DNA of 64,000 nucleotides from Flagellimonas yonaguniensis (GTDB taxonomy: Bacteria > Bacteroidota > Bacteroidia > Flavobacteriales > Flavobacteriaceae). Both the position numbers and the translations under genes were made by a program. Location of the stretch: positions 360,808 to 424,807 of the forward strand of contig NZ_JARFVB010000002.1 in NCBI RefSeq assembly GCF_029193885.1, read 5' to 3'. Under the pieces are notes generated by a model, which searched no databases, was not told where the DNA came from, and saw nothing but the letters and a program-made list of their open reading frames with translations. Shown one piece after another: positions 35,640 through 44,867 of this stretch (position 1 is its first letter; each line of letters begins with the position of its first letter).

Positions 35640-36521
35640 TCAATTACGTCTATCCTCTCCCCAAAGTAATTTGTTGCGCAAGGTTTTCAAGAAGCTTTCG
35701 GATTTGTACTCGATCATTTTGATGGTAAAGTCCGCTTTTTTGATGCGAATCTCCTTACCGTTCGGAATATCGGCAATCCGAGAATCCAGGGACACCAAAT
35801 GGGTCCGCTCCCTACCTGAAACCTTCAGTCTAATTTGAGTTTTATCGGAAATCACCAAAGGGCGGGCATTTAGATTGTGCGGCGCAATGGGTGTGAGCAC
35901 TAATGATTCTGCCGAAGGAGCAATGACCGGACCGCCACAACTCAAGGAATAGCCTGTTGAGCCTGTTGGGGTGGAAACAATTAGTCCATCGGACCAGTAG
36001 GAGGTCAAATATTCATCGTCCAGCCAAGTTTCCACGGTAATCATGGAAGTGGTATCCTTGCGACTCACCGTAATTTCGTTCAGGGCAAAATTGATTCCAC
36101 GGAATTCATCCAGTTCGGAATCCAGTTCCACCTCTACCAATGTCCTTTCTTCAATGGTATAATGACCAGCTTCAAATTCAGTAACCAGTTTTCGGACGTT
36201 CTCCTTTTTAAAAGTGGACAAAAATCCCAAACGACCCGTATTGACACCAACAATGGGAATATCGTAGTCCTTTATATATGTAACGGCTCGCAACATGGTA
36301 CCATCGCCGCCAAAACTCACGAACATATCAAAAGAGGAATCCAATCCTTTGGATTGGGTAAATGTTCCCTTTACTTGTTCTTCGGTAATTGTAGCAACAA
36401 GTTCATTGAAGTTCTCCTCCACATAAACACTAGCATCCAACTTCTTCAATTCGTCCAAAAGCTCCTCCACGCAGAGCTGGTCCTCCTTCTGAAAGGACTG
36501 ACCGTAAATGGCTACCTTCAT
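35640..36521 (-). CDS. nadK: NAD kinase
   Basis: A 293-residue NAD+/ATP phosphotransferase, the source of NADP(H). The core motif is FVSFGGDGTMLRAV, with the GGDG loop. Then GVNTGRLGFLSTF, and the second conserved part is WSDGLIVSTPTGSTGYSLSCGGP. The start is taken at the ATG at 36521 (MKVAIYGQS); the ATG three codons earlier (36530) overlaps the CBS gene. It lies one base after the CBS-protein stop and 112 bases ahead of DUF6089. Confidence 0.96.
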   Translation of the reverse strand: MKVAIYGQSFQKEDQLCVEELLDELKKLDASVYVEENFNELVATITEEQVKGTFTQSKGLDSSFDMFVSFGGDGTMLRAVTYIKDYDIPIVGVNTGRLGFLSTFKKENVRKLVTEFEAGHYTIEERTLVEVELDSELDEFRGINFALNEITVSRKDTTSMITVETWLDDEYLTSYWSDGLIVSTPTGSTGYSLSCGGPVIAPSAESLVLTPIAPHNLNARPLVISDKTQIRLKVSGRERTHLVSLDSRIADIPNGKEIRIKKADFTIKMIEYKSESFLKTLRNKLLWGEDRRN

Positions 36522-36522
36522 A

Positions 36523-37179
36523 CTAAACATTAAGATATTTTTCCAGATAGTCGGAACGTTGCTTCAAATCTTCCAAGAACTGGTCGTCGCTGTTCCCAAA
36601 CACAATGGTGTAGTTGTATCTCCTAAACGTCTGTGCCACCTCGTTCAAGCTCTGTGTTCCAACTTTCAAGGTAATCTCCACGATATCGTTCTGTGAATCG
36701 GTAATGAAGGCACCCAACAAGCGGGCATTGTTTCCTTCCACAATTTGGGCAATCTCACTAAAGGAATAATCCTTGATTCCAATGGAAACCACCAGAATGG
36801 CTCCTGGCTCCCTAAAGAAAGGTGTATCGATAAATACGTCCACCACATCCTCAAGATCGTAATAACCAATAATCAAACGGTCTTCATCCAAAACAGGCAA
36901 CACATTGGCCTCGTTTCTAGAGAACATTTCCAGCACATCCAACCAAGCGGTTTCCTTGGTCACAAAAAAGTCCTCCATTTCAAACCTGAAATCGTCAACT
37001 TTTTTTTCGGGTTCGAAACAGGCCAGGTCGTTTTCGGAAAGCAATCCCAAATATGTACCGTTCTCGGTCACTCCAACATGGGAAAATGTGGTCTCTTCAA
37101 AAAATTTGATCACATCTTTCAAAGTTTCCGACACTTCAAAAACGGGAACTGTGCTGATTATTTTGTCTTGAATCTGCAT
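36523..37179 (-). CDS. CBS domain-containing protein
   Basis: A 218-residue cytoplasmic protein with two CBS motifs in the first about 135 residues (SHVGVTENGTYLGLLSENDL and NVLPVLDEDRLIIGYYDLED). A C-terminal ACT-like segment (about 140-215) has ILVVSIGIKDYSFSEIAQIV and a region that aligns with regulatory folds. CBS pairs bind adenosyl ligands such as AMP, ATP or SAM, so it likely senses nucleotide state. It sits one base upstream of nadK, suggesting a regulatory link to NAD(P) metabolism, which is inference from position. pdxJ diverges 86 bases away. Confidence 0.86.
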   Translation of the reverse strand: MQIQDKIISTVPVFEVSETLKDVIKFFEETTFSHVGVTENGTYLGLLSENDLACFEPEKKVDDFRFEMEDFFVTKETAWLDVLEMFSRNEANVLPVLDEDRLIIGYYDLEDVVDVFIDTPFFREPGAILVVSIGIKDYSFSEIAQIVEGNNARLLGAFITDSQNDIVEITLKVGTQSLNEVAQTFRRYNYTIVFGNSDDQFLEDLKQRSDYLEKYLNV

Positions 37180-37265
37180 AACAACTCTATTAGGTGCAAA
37201 ATACTAATTTAAAATGGCAAAAGGCATGCCGAATTCTTATTTTTGACATTCTAAAAAAGAACCAC

Positions 37266-37982
37266 ATGACAAAGTTAAGTGTCAACATAAATAAACTGGC
37301 AACTTTACGAAATTCGAGGGGTGGCAATGTGCCCAACCTGATCACTTCCACCAAGGACATCGAATCCTTCGGTGCACAGGGCATCACAATACACCCAAGA
37401 CCGGACGAAAGACATATTCGTTACCAAGATGCGCGGGACCTCAAAAAAGTGGTTACCACAGAATTCAATATTGAGGGCAATCCTGTTCCAAAATTTATCG
37501 ATTTGGTGCTCGAAGTAAAGCCCACGCAGGTTACCTTGGTGCCCGATGCCGAAGATGCCATTACCTCCAACGCTGGCTGGGACACCATAAAGCACAGGGA
37601 CTTTTTGGTTGACGTCATCAAAACCTTTAAGGAAAACGGCATCCGAACTTCAATTTTTGTGGACCCCGACATGGAAATGGTAAAAGGGGCAGCAGAAACG
37701 GGAACCGACCGCGTGGAACTCTATACTGAAAGTTTTGCCGATGAATTTGCCAAAGGTAACAAGGAAGGTGGTATTGCTCCGTTTGTTGAGGCAGCCAAAA
37801 TGGCACACGAAGTTGGTCTTGGTCTCAATGCAGGGCACGACCTTAGTTTGGAAAACATCAAATTTTTCAAAGAACACATTCCACACCTTTTGGAAGTCTC
37901 CATAGGACATGCTTTAATCTGCGAGTCCATATATCTAGGTCTCGAAAATGTGGTGAACATGTACTTACACCGATTGAAATAA
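37266..37982 (+). CDS. pdxJ: Pyridoxine 5'-phosphate synthase
   Basis: A 238-residue PdxJ that condenses 1-deoxyxylulose-5-phosphate with 3-amino-2-oxopropyl phosphate, giving the vitamin B6 ring. The ATG at 37266 gives MTKLSVNINKLATLRNSRGG. QGITIHPRPDERHIRYQDAR, VTLVPDAEDAITSNAGWD, and the C-terminal GLGLNAGHDLSLENI are all family signatures. It fuses at one base (TAATG) with the following esterase gene, so they are co-transcribed. The PLP supply would serve enzymes such as the class V protein at 27055. Confidence 0.96.
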   Translation: MTKLSVNINKLATLRNSRGGNVPNLITSTKDIESFGAQGITIHPRPDERHIRYQDARDLKKVVTTEFNIEGNPVPKFIDLVLEVKPTQVTLVPDAEDAITSNAGWDTIKHRDFLVDVIKTFKENGIRTSIFVDPDMEMVKGAAETGTDRVELYTESFADEFAKGNKEGGIAPFVEAAKMAHEVGLGLNAGHDLSLENIKFFKEHIPHLLEVSIGHALICESIYLGLENVVNMYLHRLK

Positions 37983-38752
37983 TGGAGATACTGCATTCAA
38001 AAATATTGGGCGAAGGGCAACCTTTCATCATACTGCATGGATTTTTGGGCATGTCCGACAATTGGAAAACCCTTGGCACCCAATATTCCGAAAATGGATT
38101 TCAAGTTCATTTGATAGATCAGCGCAACCACGGAAAAAGTTTTCATTCCGAAGAGTTCAATTATGACATATTGAGCGATGATGTCATCAACTACATGAAC
38201 CATCATAATCTAGATTCCGCCTTTGTGATGGGACACTCCATGGGAGGCAAAACGTCCATGCAATTGGCTACTTCCCATCCGGATAGGGTAACTAAATTGA
38301 TCGTAGCAGATATCGCCCCAAAATATTATCCCCCACATCACGATTTCATCTTCAATGGTCTTTCCCACTTGGATTTTGACCAAATTTCAGACAGGCGTGA
38401 AGCTGACGATGAATTGTCCAAATATATTAAGGACAGAGGAATTCGACAGTTTTTGCTCAAAAACCTCTATTGGGTGGAAAAAGAAAAGCTGGGGTTCCGT
38501 TTCAACTTTGACGTGCTCAAAAACCGCATGGAAGAAATTGGCGAAAATATATTCCCAAATGCCATTTATAATGGCCCTACCCTGTTTTTGCGTGGCGACC
38601 GTTCGGAATACATCCAACCCAACGACTTTGCCGAAATCAAAAGACACTTCCCCAATGTCCAAATTGAAACCATTGATAAGGCTGGACATTGGCTACATGC
38701 AGAAAATCCAAAACAGTTTTTCGAGAAGAGTTTCAACTTTCTGAATTCTTAA
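37982..38752 (+). CDS. Alpha/beta hydrolase (YbfF-like esterase)
   Basis: A 256-residue cytoplasmic alpha/beta hydrolase. The oxyanion segment is ILHGFLGMSDNWKTLG. The nucleophile lies in VMGHSMGGKTSMQLA, and the catalytic His in DKAGHWLHAENP. A LIDQRNHGKS motif is typical of YbfF-type thioesterases/esterases. Its ATG overlaps the pdxJ stop by one base, so translation is coupled. No link between its reaction and B6 synthesis is known, but this pairing is common in Flavobacteriia. Confidence 0.9.
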   Translation: MEILHSKILGEGQPFIILHGFLGMSDNWKTLGTQYSENGFQVHLIDQRNHGKSFHSEEFNYDILSDDVINYMNHHNLDSAFVMGHSMGGKTSMQLATSHPDRVTKLIVADIAPKYYPPHHDFIFNGLSHLDFDQISDRREADDELSKYIKDRGIRQFLLKNLYWVEKEKLGFRFNFDVLKNRMEEIGENIFPNAIYNGPTLFLRGDRSEYIQPNDFAEIKRHFPNVQIETIDKAGHWLHAENPKQFFEKSFNFLNS

Positions 38753-38767
38753 AATTCACCCCTTTTT

Positions 38768-38783
38768 ATTATGCATGCATAAT
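38768..38783. promoter_or_regulatory. Palindrome ATTATGCATGCATAAT, probable operator
   Basis: A 16-bp perfect palindrome identical to the core of the 28-bp palindrome before etfB (19710-19737). Here it lies 17 bases upstream of the TTG of a promoter match (38800), in the leader of the GDSL lipoprotein gene. Confidence 0.65.
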
Positions 38784-38799
38784 TTTTTTACCCATTTAA

Positions 38800-38830
38800 T
38801 TGTCTGTATGACAAATTTGATATAGATTTG
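38800..38830 (+). promoter_or_regulatory. Promoter of the GDSL lipoprotein gene
   Basis: TTG at 38800-38802, 20 bases, then TAGATTTG at 38823-38830. This is a full match to TTG-N20-TAnnTTTG. Confidence 0.65.
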
Positions 38831-38889
38831 GTTAATTCAGATTCTTACCATAAGAATTAACATAAACTAACTATAACAGATTTTTTGAT

Positions 38890-40392
38890 ATGAAAAAGTT
38901 TTATGCCCTACTCCCATTTCTAGGCTTACTCTTGATTGCATGCGAAGATGACACCCCAATAACCGAAACACCGGACCCAGACCCAGTGGAATACACTTCA
39001 GGAACAGCTGATTTTTCCAATTACGTAGCCATTGGAAACTCATTGACAGCTGGTTTTTCCGACAATGCCTTATTTGAAGACGGGCAAGAAGCGTCCTTTC
39101 CAAACATGCTGGCCGCAAACTTTGCTCTTGCGGGAGGTGGAAGTTTCGAGATTCCATTTATGGCGGACAATCTTGGAGGAATGACACTTGGAGGAACCCC
39201 AATAGCAGGCAATAGATTGATATTGTCCTTTTTGGGCGAAAGTCCAAGTCCAGTTGAAGTTATAGGCCAAGGCACCACGGAAGTTTCAAACAAACTAACA
39301 GGAACATACAACAACATGGGTGTACCTGGAGCCAAAAGTTACGAATTGTTAGCACCTGGATACGGTAGCTTGGCCGGTGTGGCCATGGGAACCGCCAATC
39401 CATACTTTGCCCGGTTTTCATCTTCAGAATCCGCAACGGTAATCGGAGATGCCGCCGCTCAGGGCCCCACATTTTTTACCTTATGGGCTGGCGCAAACGA
39501 TATTTTGGTATACGCTACTGGCGGTGGAACAGGAGTTGACCAAGCAGGCAACCTAGACCCAAGCACCTACTCCAGAAACGATATTACCGACCCAAATGTT
39601 TTTGCAGGATCTTTGGACGCCATGCTTCAAGCCATGACAGCAAACGGTGCAGATGGAGCCATTGCCAATTTGCCCAATGTGACCGACATACCCTATTTTA
39701 CAACGGTACCACACAACCCCATTCCTTTGGATGAAGCTACAGCTGCCTTTTTGAACAGCGCAGACGCTTATGGTGCATACAACGCTGGTTTGGCCCAATT
39801 ACAACAATTGAATATCATAACAGAGGATGAGTTGGCAGCTAGAACCATCTCTTTTGCCCCAGGGGAAGGAAATGCGGTGGTTATCATGGATGAAGACCTG
39901 ACAGATTTGACAGGGTTCAACCCTGCACTGACCAATATGAGACAAGCCACCGAAAAAGACCTCTTGGTACTCACAGCAAGTTCTTTCATAGGAACACTTG
40001 CCGACCCTAACAATCCTACATCAATCAATGGAGTTGCCGTCCCTTTAGCAGACCAATGGGTATTGACACCAGACGAGCAAGACCTTGTGGAAACAGCACT
40101 TGAATCATACAACCAAACCATTGCTGGTTTGGCCGCAGCTTACGATTTGGCGTTTGTGGATGCAAATGCATTATTGGCCGAGCTAAACGCCAATGGGTTC
40201 CAACAAGCCGATGGCAGTATCGTGGATGCCACATTTGCCACAGGTGGAGGATTCTCTTTGGATGGAGTTCACCCAGCACCAAGAGGATATGCCATAGTAG
40301 CCAACGCCTTCATTGAGACTATCAACGCAAAATATAATTCGAATTTGCCCGGAGTCAATCCTTTGGATTACACTGGACTATATATTGACTAA
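38890..40392 (+). CDS. SGNH/GDSL-type hydrolase lipoprotein
   Basis: A 500-residue lipoprotein. The signal peptide ends in a lipobox with Cys18 (LLLIACEDD), followed by a Thr/Pro/Asp-rich tether. Block I is AIGNSLTAGF with nucleophile Ser51; block III is LWAGANDILVY; the C-terminal block V is SLDGVHPAPRGYA with Asp458 and His461. The long middle segment holds NLPNVTDIPYFTTVPHN and an insertion of about 120 residues, larger than in standalone SGNH hydrolases. In Bacteroidota this lipase-like family often neighbours FadL-type fatty-acid transporters; none is present here, but the shared operator with etfBA fits a lipid-degradation role. Confidence 0.88.
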   Translation: MKKFYALLPFLGLLLIACEDDTPITETPDPDPVEYTSGTADFSNYVAIGNSLTAGFSDNALFEDGQEASFPNMLAANFALAGGGSFEIPFMADNLGGMTLGGTPIAGNRLILSFLGESPSPVEVIGQGTTEVSNKLTGTYNNMGVPGAKSYELLAPGYGSLAGVAMGTANPYFARFSSSESATVIGDAAAQGPTFFTLWAGANDILVYATGGGTGVDQAGNLDPSTYSRNDITDPNVFAGSLDAMLQAMTANGADGAIANLPNVTDIPYFTTVPHNPIPLDEATAAFLNSADAYGAYNAGLAQLQQLNIITEDELAARTISFAPGEGNAVVIMDEDLTDLTGFNPALTNMRQATEKDLLVLTASSFIGTLADPNNPTSINGVAVPLADQWVLTPDEQDLVETALESYNQTIAGLAAAYDLAFVDANALLAELNANGFQQADGSIVDATFATGGGFSLDGVHPAPRGYAIVANAFIETINAKYNSNLPGVNPLDYTGLYID

Positions 40393-40416
40393 ACAAACAT
40401 AATTTTTCTTTATCTT

Positions 40417-40441
40417 AAAGGCACCGAAATTCGGTGCCTTT
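40417..40441 (+). terminator. Intrinsic terminator after the GDSL lipoprotein gene
   Basis: AAAGGCACCGAA and TTCGGTGCCTTT form a perfect 12-bp stem around a single base, followed by TTATTTATAA. In practice the inner two pairs would open to form the loop. Confidence 0.85.
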
Positions 40442-40468
40442 TTATTTATAAAATCAATTAGTCAACCT

Positions 40469-40813
40469 ATGAAACTCATTCTAAGATTATTGTTGAATGC
40501 ACTTGCAGTTGTAATACTGAGCTACGTATTGCCCGGAGTCGGTGTCGATTCCATGTTTACCGCTATAATCGTAGCCGTAGTCCTCAGCTTGCTCAACTTT
40601 TTGGTAAAACCAATCTTGGTCATCTTTACCTTGCCCATTACCATCCTTACCCTAGGACTCTTCCTTTTGGTCATCAATGCCATCATTATTCTTTTGGCAG
40701 CGAATTTGATTGATGGTTTCCATGTGACCAGTTTTTGGTGGGCCATTATTTTCAGCCTGTTGCTCTCTTTTTTACAAGCCATTTTGCATTCCATTTTAAA
40801 GGAAGATCAGTAG
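40469..40813 (+). CDS. Phage-holin-superfamily-IV-like 4TM membrane protein
   Basis: A 114-residue inner-membrane protein with about four closely spaced hydrophobic helices: LILRLLLNALAVVILSYVLP, IIVAVVLSLLNFLVKPILV, ITILTLGLFLLVINAIIILL and WAIIFSLLLSFLQAILHSIL. This pattern, with KPIL and a GLFLLVINA-like core, matches the PF04020 family, which is widespread in non-phage chromosomes despite its holin name. There is no prophage context here. Function is unknown. Confidence 0.8.
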   Translation: MKLILRLLLNALAVVILSYVLPGVGVDSMFTAIIVAVVLSLLNFLVKPILVIFTLPITILTLGLFLLVINAIIILLAANLIDGFHVTSFWWAIIFSLLLSFLQAILHSILKEDQ

Positions 40814-40848
40814 AAATCATATGGTTTGAAAGTCAAGGGTTTAAAAAC

Positions 40849-40879
40849 TTGGCAGCAAATCAAAAAAGAGTTACTTTTG
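40849..40879 (+). promoter_or_regulatory. tig promoter
   Basis: TTG at 40849-40851, 20 bases, TACTTTTG at 40872-40879. A full match to the flavobacterial consensus, 33 bases ahead of the tig ATG. Confidence 0.7.
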
Positions 40880-40912
40880 CATCCCATTTTTAGAAAGCAA
40901 ATTAGGTAGGAA

Positions 40913-42235
40913 ATGAATATAACCAAAGAGCAGATTGACGATCTTAATGCAGTAGTAAAGGTTGCCATAAGCAAAGAAGACTATCAGGACAAAGTAGAGA
41001 AAATCCTAAAGGATTACAGAAAGCAGGCCAATATTCCTGGTTTCAGAAAAGGACAGGTTCCCATGGGACTTATCAAAAAGCAGTATGGCAAGGCCGTTTT
41101 GGTGGATGAAGTGAACAAATTGCTCCAAGACAATCTGAACAAATACCTTACCGAAGAAAAATTGGATGTTTTGGGAAATCCTCTTCCCAAACAACAGGAC
41201 GATTTTGACTGGGATAAGGACAATTTGGATTTCGAATTCGAGTTGGGATTGGCACCAAGCTTTGACGTTAACCTGAAGACCAAAAAAGCCGTTACCCAAT
41301 ACAAAATCGTGGCCGATAAAAAAATGATCGAGGAGCAAGTGGAGCGTATTCAAAAGCAATACGGGAAATTGATTTCCAAGACCGAAGTGGGCAACAAAGA
41401 TGAGATTACCGGCTTCTTTGCCAATGAAGAGGAAGAAATCGACCACAAGACCACCATTGAAGTGGACAAAATCAAGAGCAAAAAAGCTGTTGATGCACTT
41501 GTAGGAAAAAAAGTTGGCGACACTGTTACCTTGAACACAAAAGGACTTTTCAAAGAAGATTACCTGTTACCTAGCGCCTTGGGGATAGCAAAGGACAAAG
41601 CTGATGGCTTAAAAATCGATGTTATCTTCACTATTGAAGAAATCAACGAAAGAGAACCCGCAGTTTTGGAGCAAGAACTCTTCGATAAATTGTTCGGAGA
41701 AGGGAACGTTTCTTCAGAAAAAGAATTGAAGGACAAGATCAAGGAAGATTCAGAAAAACAGTTCGAGCAGCAGTCCGATCAAAAATTGTTGAACGACATT
41801 ACTGAAAAATTGATCGATGAGACCAAATTCGAGCTTCCTTCCGAGTTTTTGAAAAAGTGGATCCAGATCAGTGGAGAAAACCCATTGACAGAGGATGAAG
41901 CCAAAGAAGAGTTTGAAAAATCCGAAAAAGGACTTCGTTACCAATTGATCGAGGGCAAGATCATCCAAGAAAACGAACTTCAGGTTCAGTTTGATGAATT
42001 GAAGGAGTTCGCCAAAGGATTCATCAAATCACAAATGGCACAATACGGCCACATAGACCCCAAAGAAGAAGAATTGGAGAATGTTGCCGCTAGGGTAATG
42101 AGCAATCAGGACGAGGTAAAAAGATTGTCCGAACAATTGATGAGCCAAAAACTTTTGGACCTCTACAAAGAAAAGGCCAACCTTAAGGTAAAGGAAGTCT
42201 CCTATGACGACTTCATCAAGGAAGCATACAGCTAA
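40913..42235 (+). CDS. tig: Trigger factor
   Basis: A 440-residue ribosome-associated chaperone. The ribosome-binding N domain (about 1-120) has PGFRKGQVPMGLIKKQYGK, the conserved ribosome-contact loop. A divergent PPIase-like middle domain (about 150-240) follows, and a Glu/Lys-rich helical C domain (about 250-440) ends KVKEVSYDDFIKEAYS. It lies directly upstream of clpP and clpX, the classic tig-clpP-clpX order, but a strong terminator after tig suggests separate control. Confidence 0.95.
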   Translation: MNITKEQIDDLNAVVKVAISKEDYQDKVEKILKDYRKQANIPGFRKGQVPMGLIKKQYGKAVLVDEVNKLLQDNLNKYLTEEKLDVLGNPLPKQQDDFDWDKDNLDFEFELGLAPSFDVNLKTKKAVTQYKIVADKKMIEEQVERIQKQYGKLISKTEVGNKDEITGFFANEEEEIDHKTTIEVDKIKSKKAVDALVGKKVGDTVTLNTKGLFKEDYLLPSALGIAKDKADGLKIDVIFTIEEINEREPAVLEQELFDKLFGEGNVSSEKELKDKIKEDSEKQFEQQSDQKLLNDITEKLIDETKFELPSEFLKKWIQISGENPLTEDEAKEEFEKSEKGLRYQLIEGKIIQENELQVQFDELKEFAKGFIKSQMAQYGHIDPKEEELENVAARVMSNQDEVKRLSEQLMSQKLLDLYKEKANLKVKEVSYDDFIKEAYS

Positions 42236-42267
42236 GGTTTCGCTAAAAGAAAATTAAGTATCTTTAC

Positions 42268-42304
42268 GGTGCCGAAAAGCTAATTTTTCGGCACCTTTTT
42301 TTTA
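42268..42304 (+). terminator. Intrinsic terminator after tig
   Basis: GGTGCCGAAAA and TTTTTCGGCACC form a stem of about 11 bp with a short loop, followed by a run of eight T. It lies 32 bases after the tig stop. Confidence 0.9.
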
Positions 42305-42325
42305 AGATAAATCGAGTCAAATCCT

Positions 42326-43003
42326 ATGGATTACGGAAAAGAATTCAAAAAATACGCTACCCAACATCATGGTATCAACAGCATGTACTATGATAAACTC
42401 ATGAGTACCATGTACCCCATGAACATGACCCCGAACATCATTGAGGAAAGGCAATTGAATGCCGTTGCCATGGATGTTTTCTCCAGATTGATGATGGACA
42501 GAATCATTTTTATGGGAACGGGCATCAACGATCAAGTGGCCAATATTGTGCAGGCACAATTACTTTTCTTGGAAAGCGCCGATGCCACCAAGGATATCCA
42601 AATCTACATCAATTCGCCGGGCGGAAGTGTGTATGCAGGTTTGGGCATTTACGACACCATGCAATTTATAAAACCCGACGTCGCCACTATTTGTACAGGT
42701 ATAGCAGCTTCAATGGCGGCCGTGTTGCTTTGTGCGGGACAAGAAGGCAAACGTAGTGGACTGCCCCATTCCAGGGTAATGATCCACCAACCCCTTTCCG
42801 GAGCACAAGGCCAGGCCAGCGATATTGAAATAGCAGCACAAGAAGTCCTTAAGATCAAAGGTGAGCTTTATGAGATCATTTCAAAACATTCCGGACAATC
42901 GTACGACAAGGTCTACGAAGACAGTGATCGTGATTTCTGGATGAAAGCCCCTGAGGCCAAAGCCTATGGAATGATTGATGAAATATTGGAAAGAGAAAAG
43001 TAA
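42326..43003 (+). CDS. clpP: ATP-dependent Clp protease proteolytic subunit
   Basis: A 225-residue ClpP serine protease. The catalytic triad is Ser129 (TGIAASMAAVLL), His154 (VMIHQPLSG) and Asp203 (DSDRDFWM). The N terminus is about 25-30 residues longer than in E. coli ClpP (MDYGKEFKKYATQHHGINSM), as is usual in Bacteroidota, and may be a propeptide. It pairs with ClpX, encoded 88 bases downstream. Confidence 0.97.
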   Translation: MDYGKEFKKYATQHHGINSMYYDKLMSTMYPMNMTPNIIEERQLNAVAMDVFSRLMMDRIIFMGTGINDQVANIVQAQLLFLESADATKDIQIYINSPGGSVYAGLGIYDTMQFIKPDVATICTGIAASMAAVLLCAGQEGKRSGLPHSRVMIHQPLSGAQGQASDIEIAAQEVLKIKGELYEIISKHSGQSYDKVYEDSDRDFWMKAPEAKAYGMIDEILEREK

Positions 43004-43091
43004 AAACAACTGCAATAGATTAAAAAACAACCACTTAATGCAGAACAAATCCATTTTTTTTGCGTTATTGTTGGTTGAAGATTAGAATTAT

Positions 43092-44327
43092 ATGGCAAAG
43101 GAAAATTTGGAATGTTCTTTTTGTGGTAGAAAAAAGCCGGAAACCAATTTATTGATCGCCGGTTTGGATGCGCACATTTGCGATAGATGTATAGAACAGG
43201 CTCATAGCATAGTAGCCGAGGAGTCCAAACAATCCAAAAACCAAGATCTGTCCTCCGAATTGGTCTTAAAAAAACCCATGGAGATCCACGATTTCTTGGA
43301 TACTTTTGTGATTGGTCAGGAAAGAACTAAAAAAGTAATGTCCGTAGCGGTGTACAACCACTACAAGAGATTGTTGCAGCCCAAAGGCAAGGATGACGAT
43401 ATCGAAATCCAAAAAAGTAACATCGTAATGGTTGGGCAAACGGGTACGGGTAAAACCCTTATCGCAAAGACCATTGCCAAAATGTTGAACGTGCCATTGG
43501 CCATAGTGGATGCCACCGTTTTAACTGAAGCAGGTTATGTGGGCGAAGATGTGGAAAGTATCCTTACACGTCTGCTACAAGCTGCCGACTACAATTTGGA
43601 AAAAGCGGAGCGTGGTATTGTTTTTATTGATGAAATAGACAAAATCGCCCGTAAAAGCGACAACCCATCAATTACCCGTGATGTTTCCGGAGAAGGAGTT
43701 CAGCAAGGACTTTTGAAGCTCTTGGAAGGAACCACTGTGAACGTGCCACCTAAAGGTGGCCGAAAACATCCCGATCAAAAATTCATCGAGGTCAACACCG
43801 AAAACATTCTGTTTGTGGCAGGTGGCGCTTTTGATGGTATCGAACGCATCATTACCAAACGTTTGAACATGCAAGCTGTGGGGTACAGTGCCTCCAAAGC
43901 CGAAGAGAATCTAGATCAGGAGAATATCCTTCAATACATCATCCCTAAGGATTTGAAGGAATTTGGTCTTATCCCCGAAATTATAGGAAGGCTACCTGTG
44001 CTTACGCACATGAACCCTTTGGATGCCAAGACACTCCGTGCCATTCTTACTGAACCGAAGAACGCCATCATCAAACAGTACGAAAAACTGTTTGCCATGG
44101 ATGACATCAAGTTCTCCATTACCGATCAGGCATTGGACTATATCGTTGAAAAAGCAGTGGAATACAAACTTGGTGCACGTGGATTACGCTCGTTGTGCGA
44201 AGCCGTGTTCACGGATGCCATGTTTACTTTACCGAGTAGTGAAGAAACGGAATTTAAGGTAACCAAAGGTTACGCTGAGAAAAAACTCTCTTACGAAACA
44301 GTGAAAAAACTAAAAGCAGTCTCTTAA
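43092..44327 (+). CDS. clpX: ATP-dependent Clp protease ATP-binding subunit
   Basis: A 411-residue AAA+ unfoldase. The N-terminal zinc-binding domain has cysteines 8, 11, 30 and 33 (CSFCG and CDRC). Walker A is GQTGTGKT, Walker [15 protein letters not shown], and later segments include the pore-loop region and [13 protein letters not shown]. It feeds unfolded substrates to ClpP, its upstream neighbour. The stop codon lies inside the loop of a terminator hairpin shared with the convergent hydrolase gene. Confidence 0.97.
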   Translation: MAKENLECSFCGRKKPETNLLIAGLDAHICDRCIEQAHSIVAEESKQSKNQDLSSELVLKKPMEIHDFLDTFVIGQERTKKVMSVAVYNHYKRLLQPKGKDDDIEIQKSNIVMVGQTGTGKTLIAKTIAKMLNVPLAIVDATVLTEAGYVGEDVESILTRLLQAADYNLEKAERGIVFIDEIDKIARKSDNPSITRDVSGEGVQQGLLKLLEGTTVNVPPKGGRKHPDQKFIEVNTENILFVAGGAFDGIERIITKRLNMQAVGYSASKAEENLDQENILQYIIPKDLKEFGLIPEIIGRLPVLTHMNPLDAKTLRAILTEPKNAIIKQYEKLFAMDDIKFSITDQALDYIVEKAVEYKLGARGLRSLCEAVFTDAMFTLPSSEETEFKVTKGYAEKKLSYETVKKLKAVS

Positions 44328-44340
44328 TTAGACTGCTTTT
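44312..44340. terminator. Bidirectional terminator spanning both stop codons
   Basis: AAAAGCAGTC (44312-44321) and GACTGCTTTT (44331-44340) form a perfect 10-bp stem with a 9-base loop TCTTAATTA. The loop contains the clpX stop TAA (44325-44327) and, on the other strand, the stop of the convergent hydrolase gene (44328-44330). T-runs follow on both strands. Confidence 0.85.
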
Positions 44341-44867
44341 TTAGTTACTTTTTCCAATAACTCCAGACTTACTTTGGAGATTATATTCTCATCCGAATAC
44401 AGGGTATGCCCAAAATTTGGAACAATTCTTAAATCGGCCCCAACAGTTTTGGCCCATTTCAATCCAGGTTTGGATTTATCGCACTCCCCATAGATCAATT
44501 CCACATCTGAAGGCACCGTTTCATTTTCATTTTCGATTCCAATAGCGGAAATGGACGTAACGGATTTAGCTGGCAAACCTTTTAATAAGGCTTTAAACGC
44601 TACCGTACCTCCTATGCCAAATGCCAAATAGTGGGCGGGTTCAGTCTCTTTATTGACAAGGTTGGAGACCGCACTGTCCAGTCCCCCTTCCTTAAAGGCA
44701 TTATCAATATTTTCTTCAGAGAAGATGGATACATCAACATTGCCCAACTGTTGACAATCGTGGAAAACAATATCGTAGTATTGCTGCAGGTAGCCAAAAT
44801 AAGAAGCTATCCAAAGCCCCTTTTTTGCGCCCCACTTATCTGAAATTACAACAAGTTTTTCTGCCAT
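44328..44867 (-). CDS. Small alpha/beta-hydrolase-like protein
   Basis: A 179-residue cytoplasmic protein with a shortened alpha/beta-hydrolase outline. It starts MAEKLVVISDKWGAKKGLW, has LAFGIGGTVAFKALLKGLP where the nucleophile elbow GxSxG would lie, DVELIYGECDKSKPGLKWAK as the acid strand and IVPNFGHTLYSDENIISK with the histidine. The elbow reads GIGGT and lacks a serine, so it is likely not a typical serine esterase or is inactive. I do not recognise a specific family. A 22-bp palindrome lies upstream at 44985, and its stop codon shares a terminator with clpX. Confidence 0.7.
   Translation of the reverse strand: MAEKLVVISDKWGAKKGLWIASYFGYLQQYYDIVFHDCQQLGNVDVSIFSEENIDNAFKEGGLDSAVSNLVNKETEPAHYLAFGIGGTVAFKALLKGLPAKSVTSISAIGIENENETVPSDVELIYGECDKSKPGLKWAKTVGADLRIVPNFGHTLYSDENIISKVSLELLEKVTKKAV

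Noticed and set aside
40469..40813. Prophage holin.
   Set aside because: The family carries a holin name but is widespread in chromosomes; no lysis or structural phage genes adjoin it.
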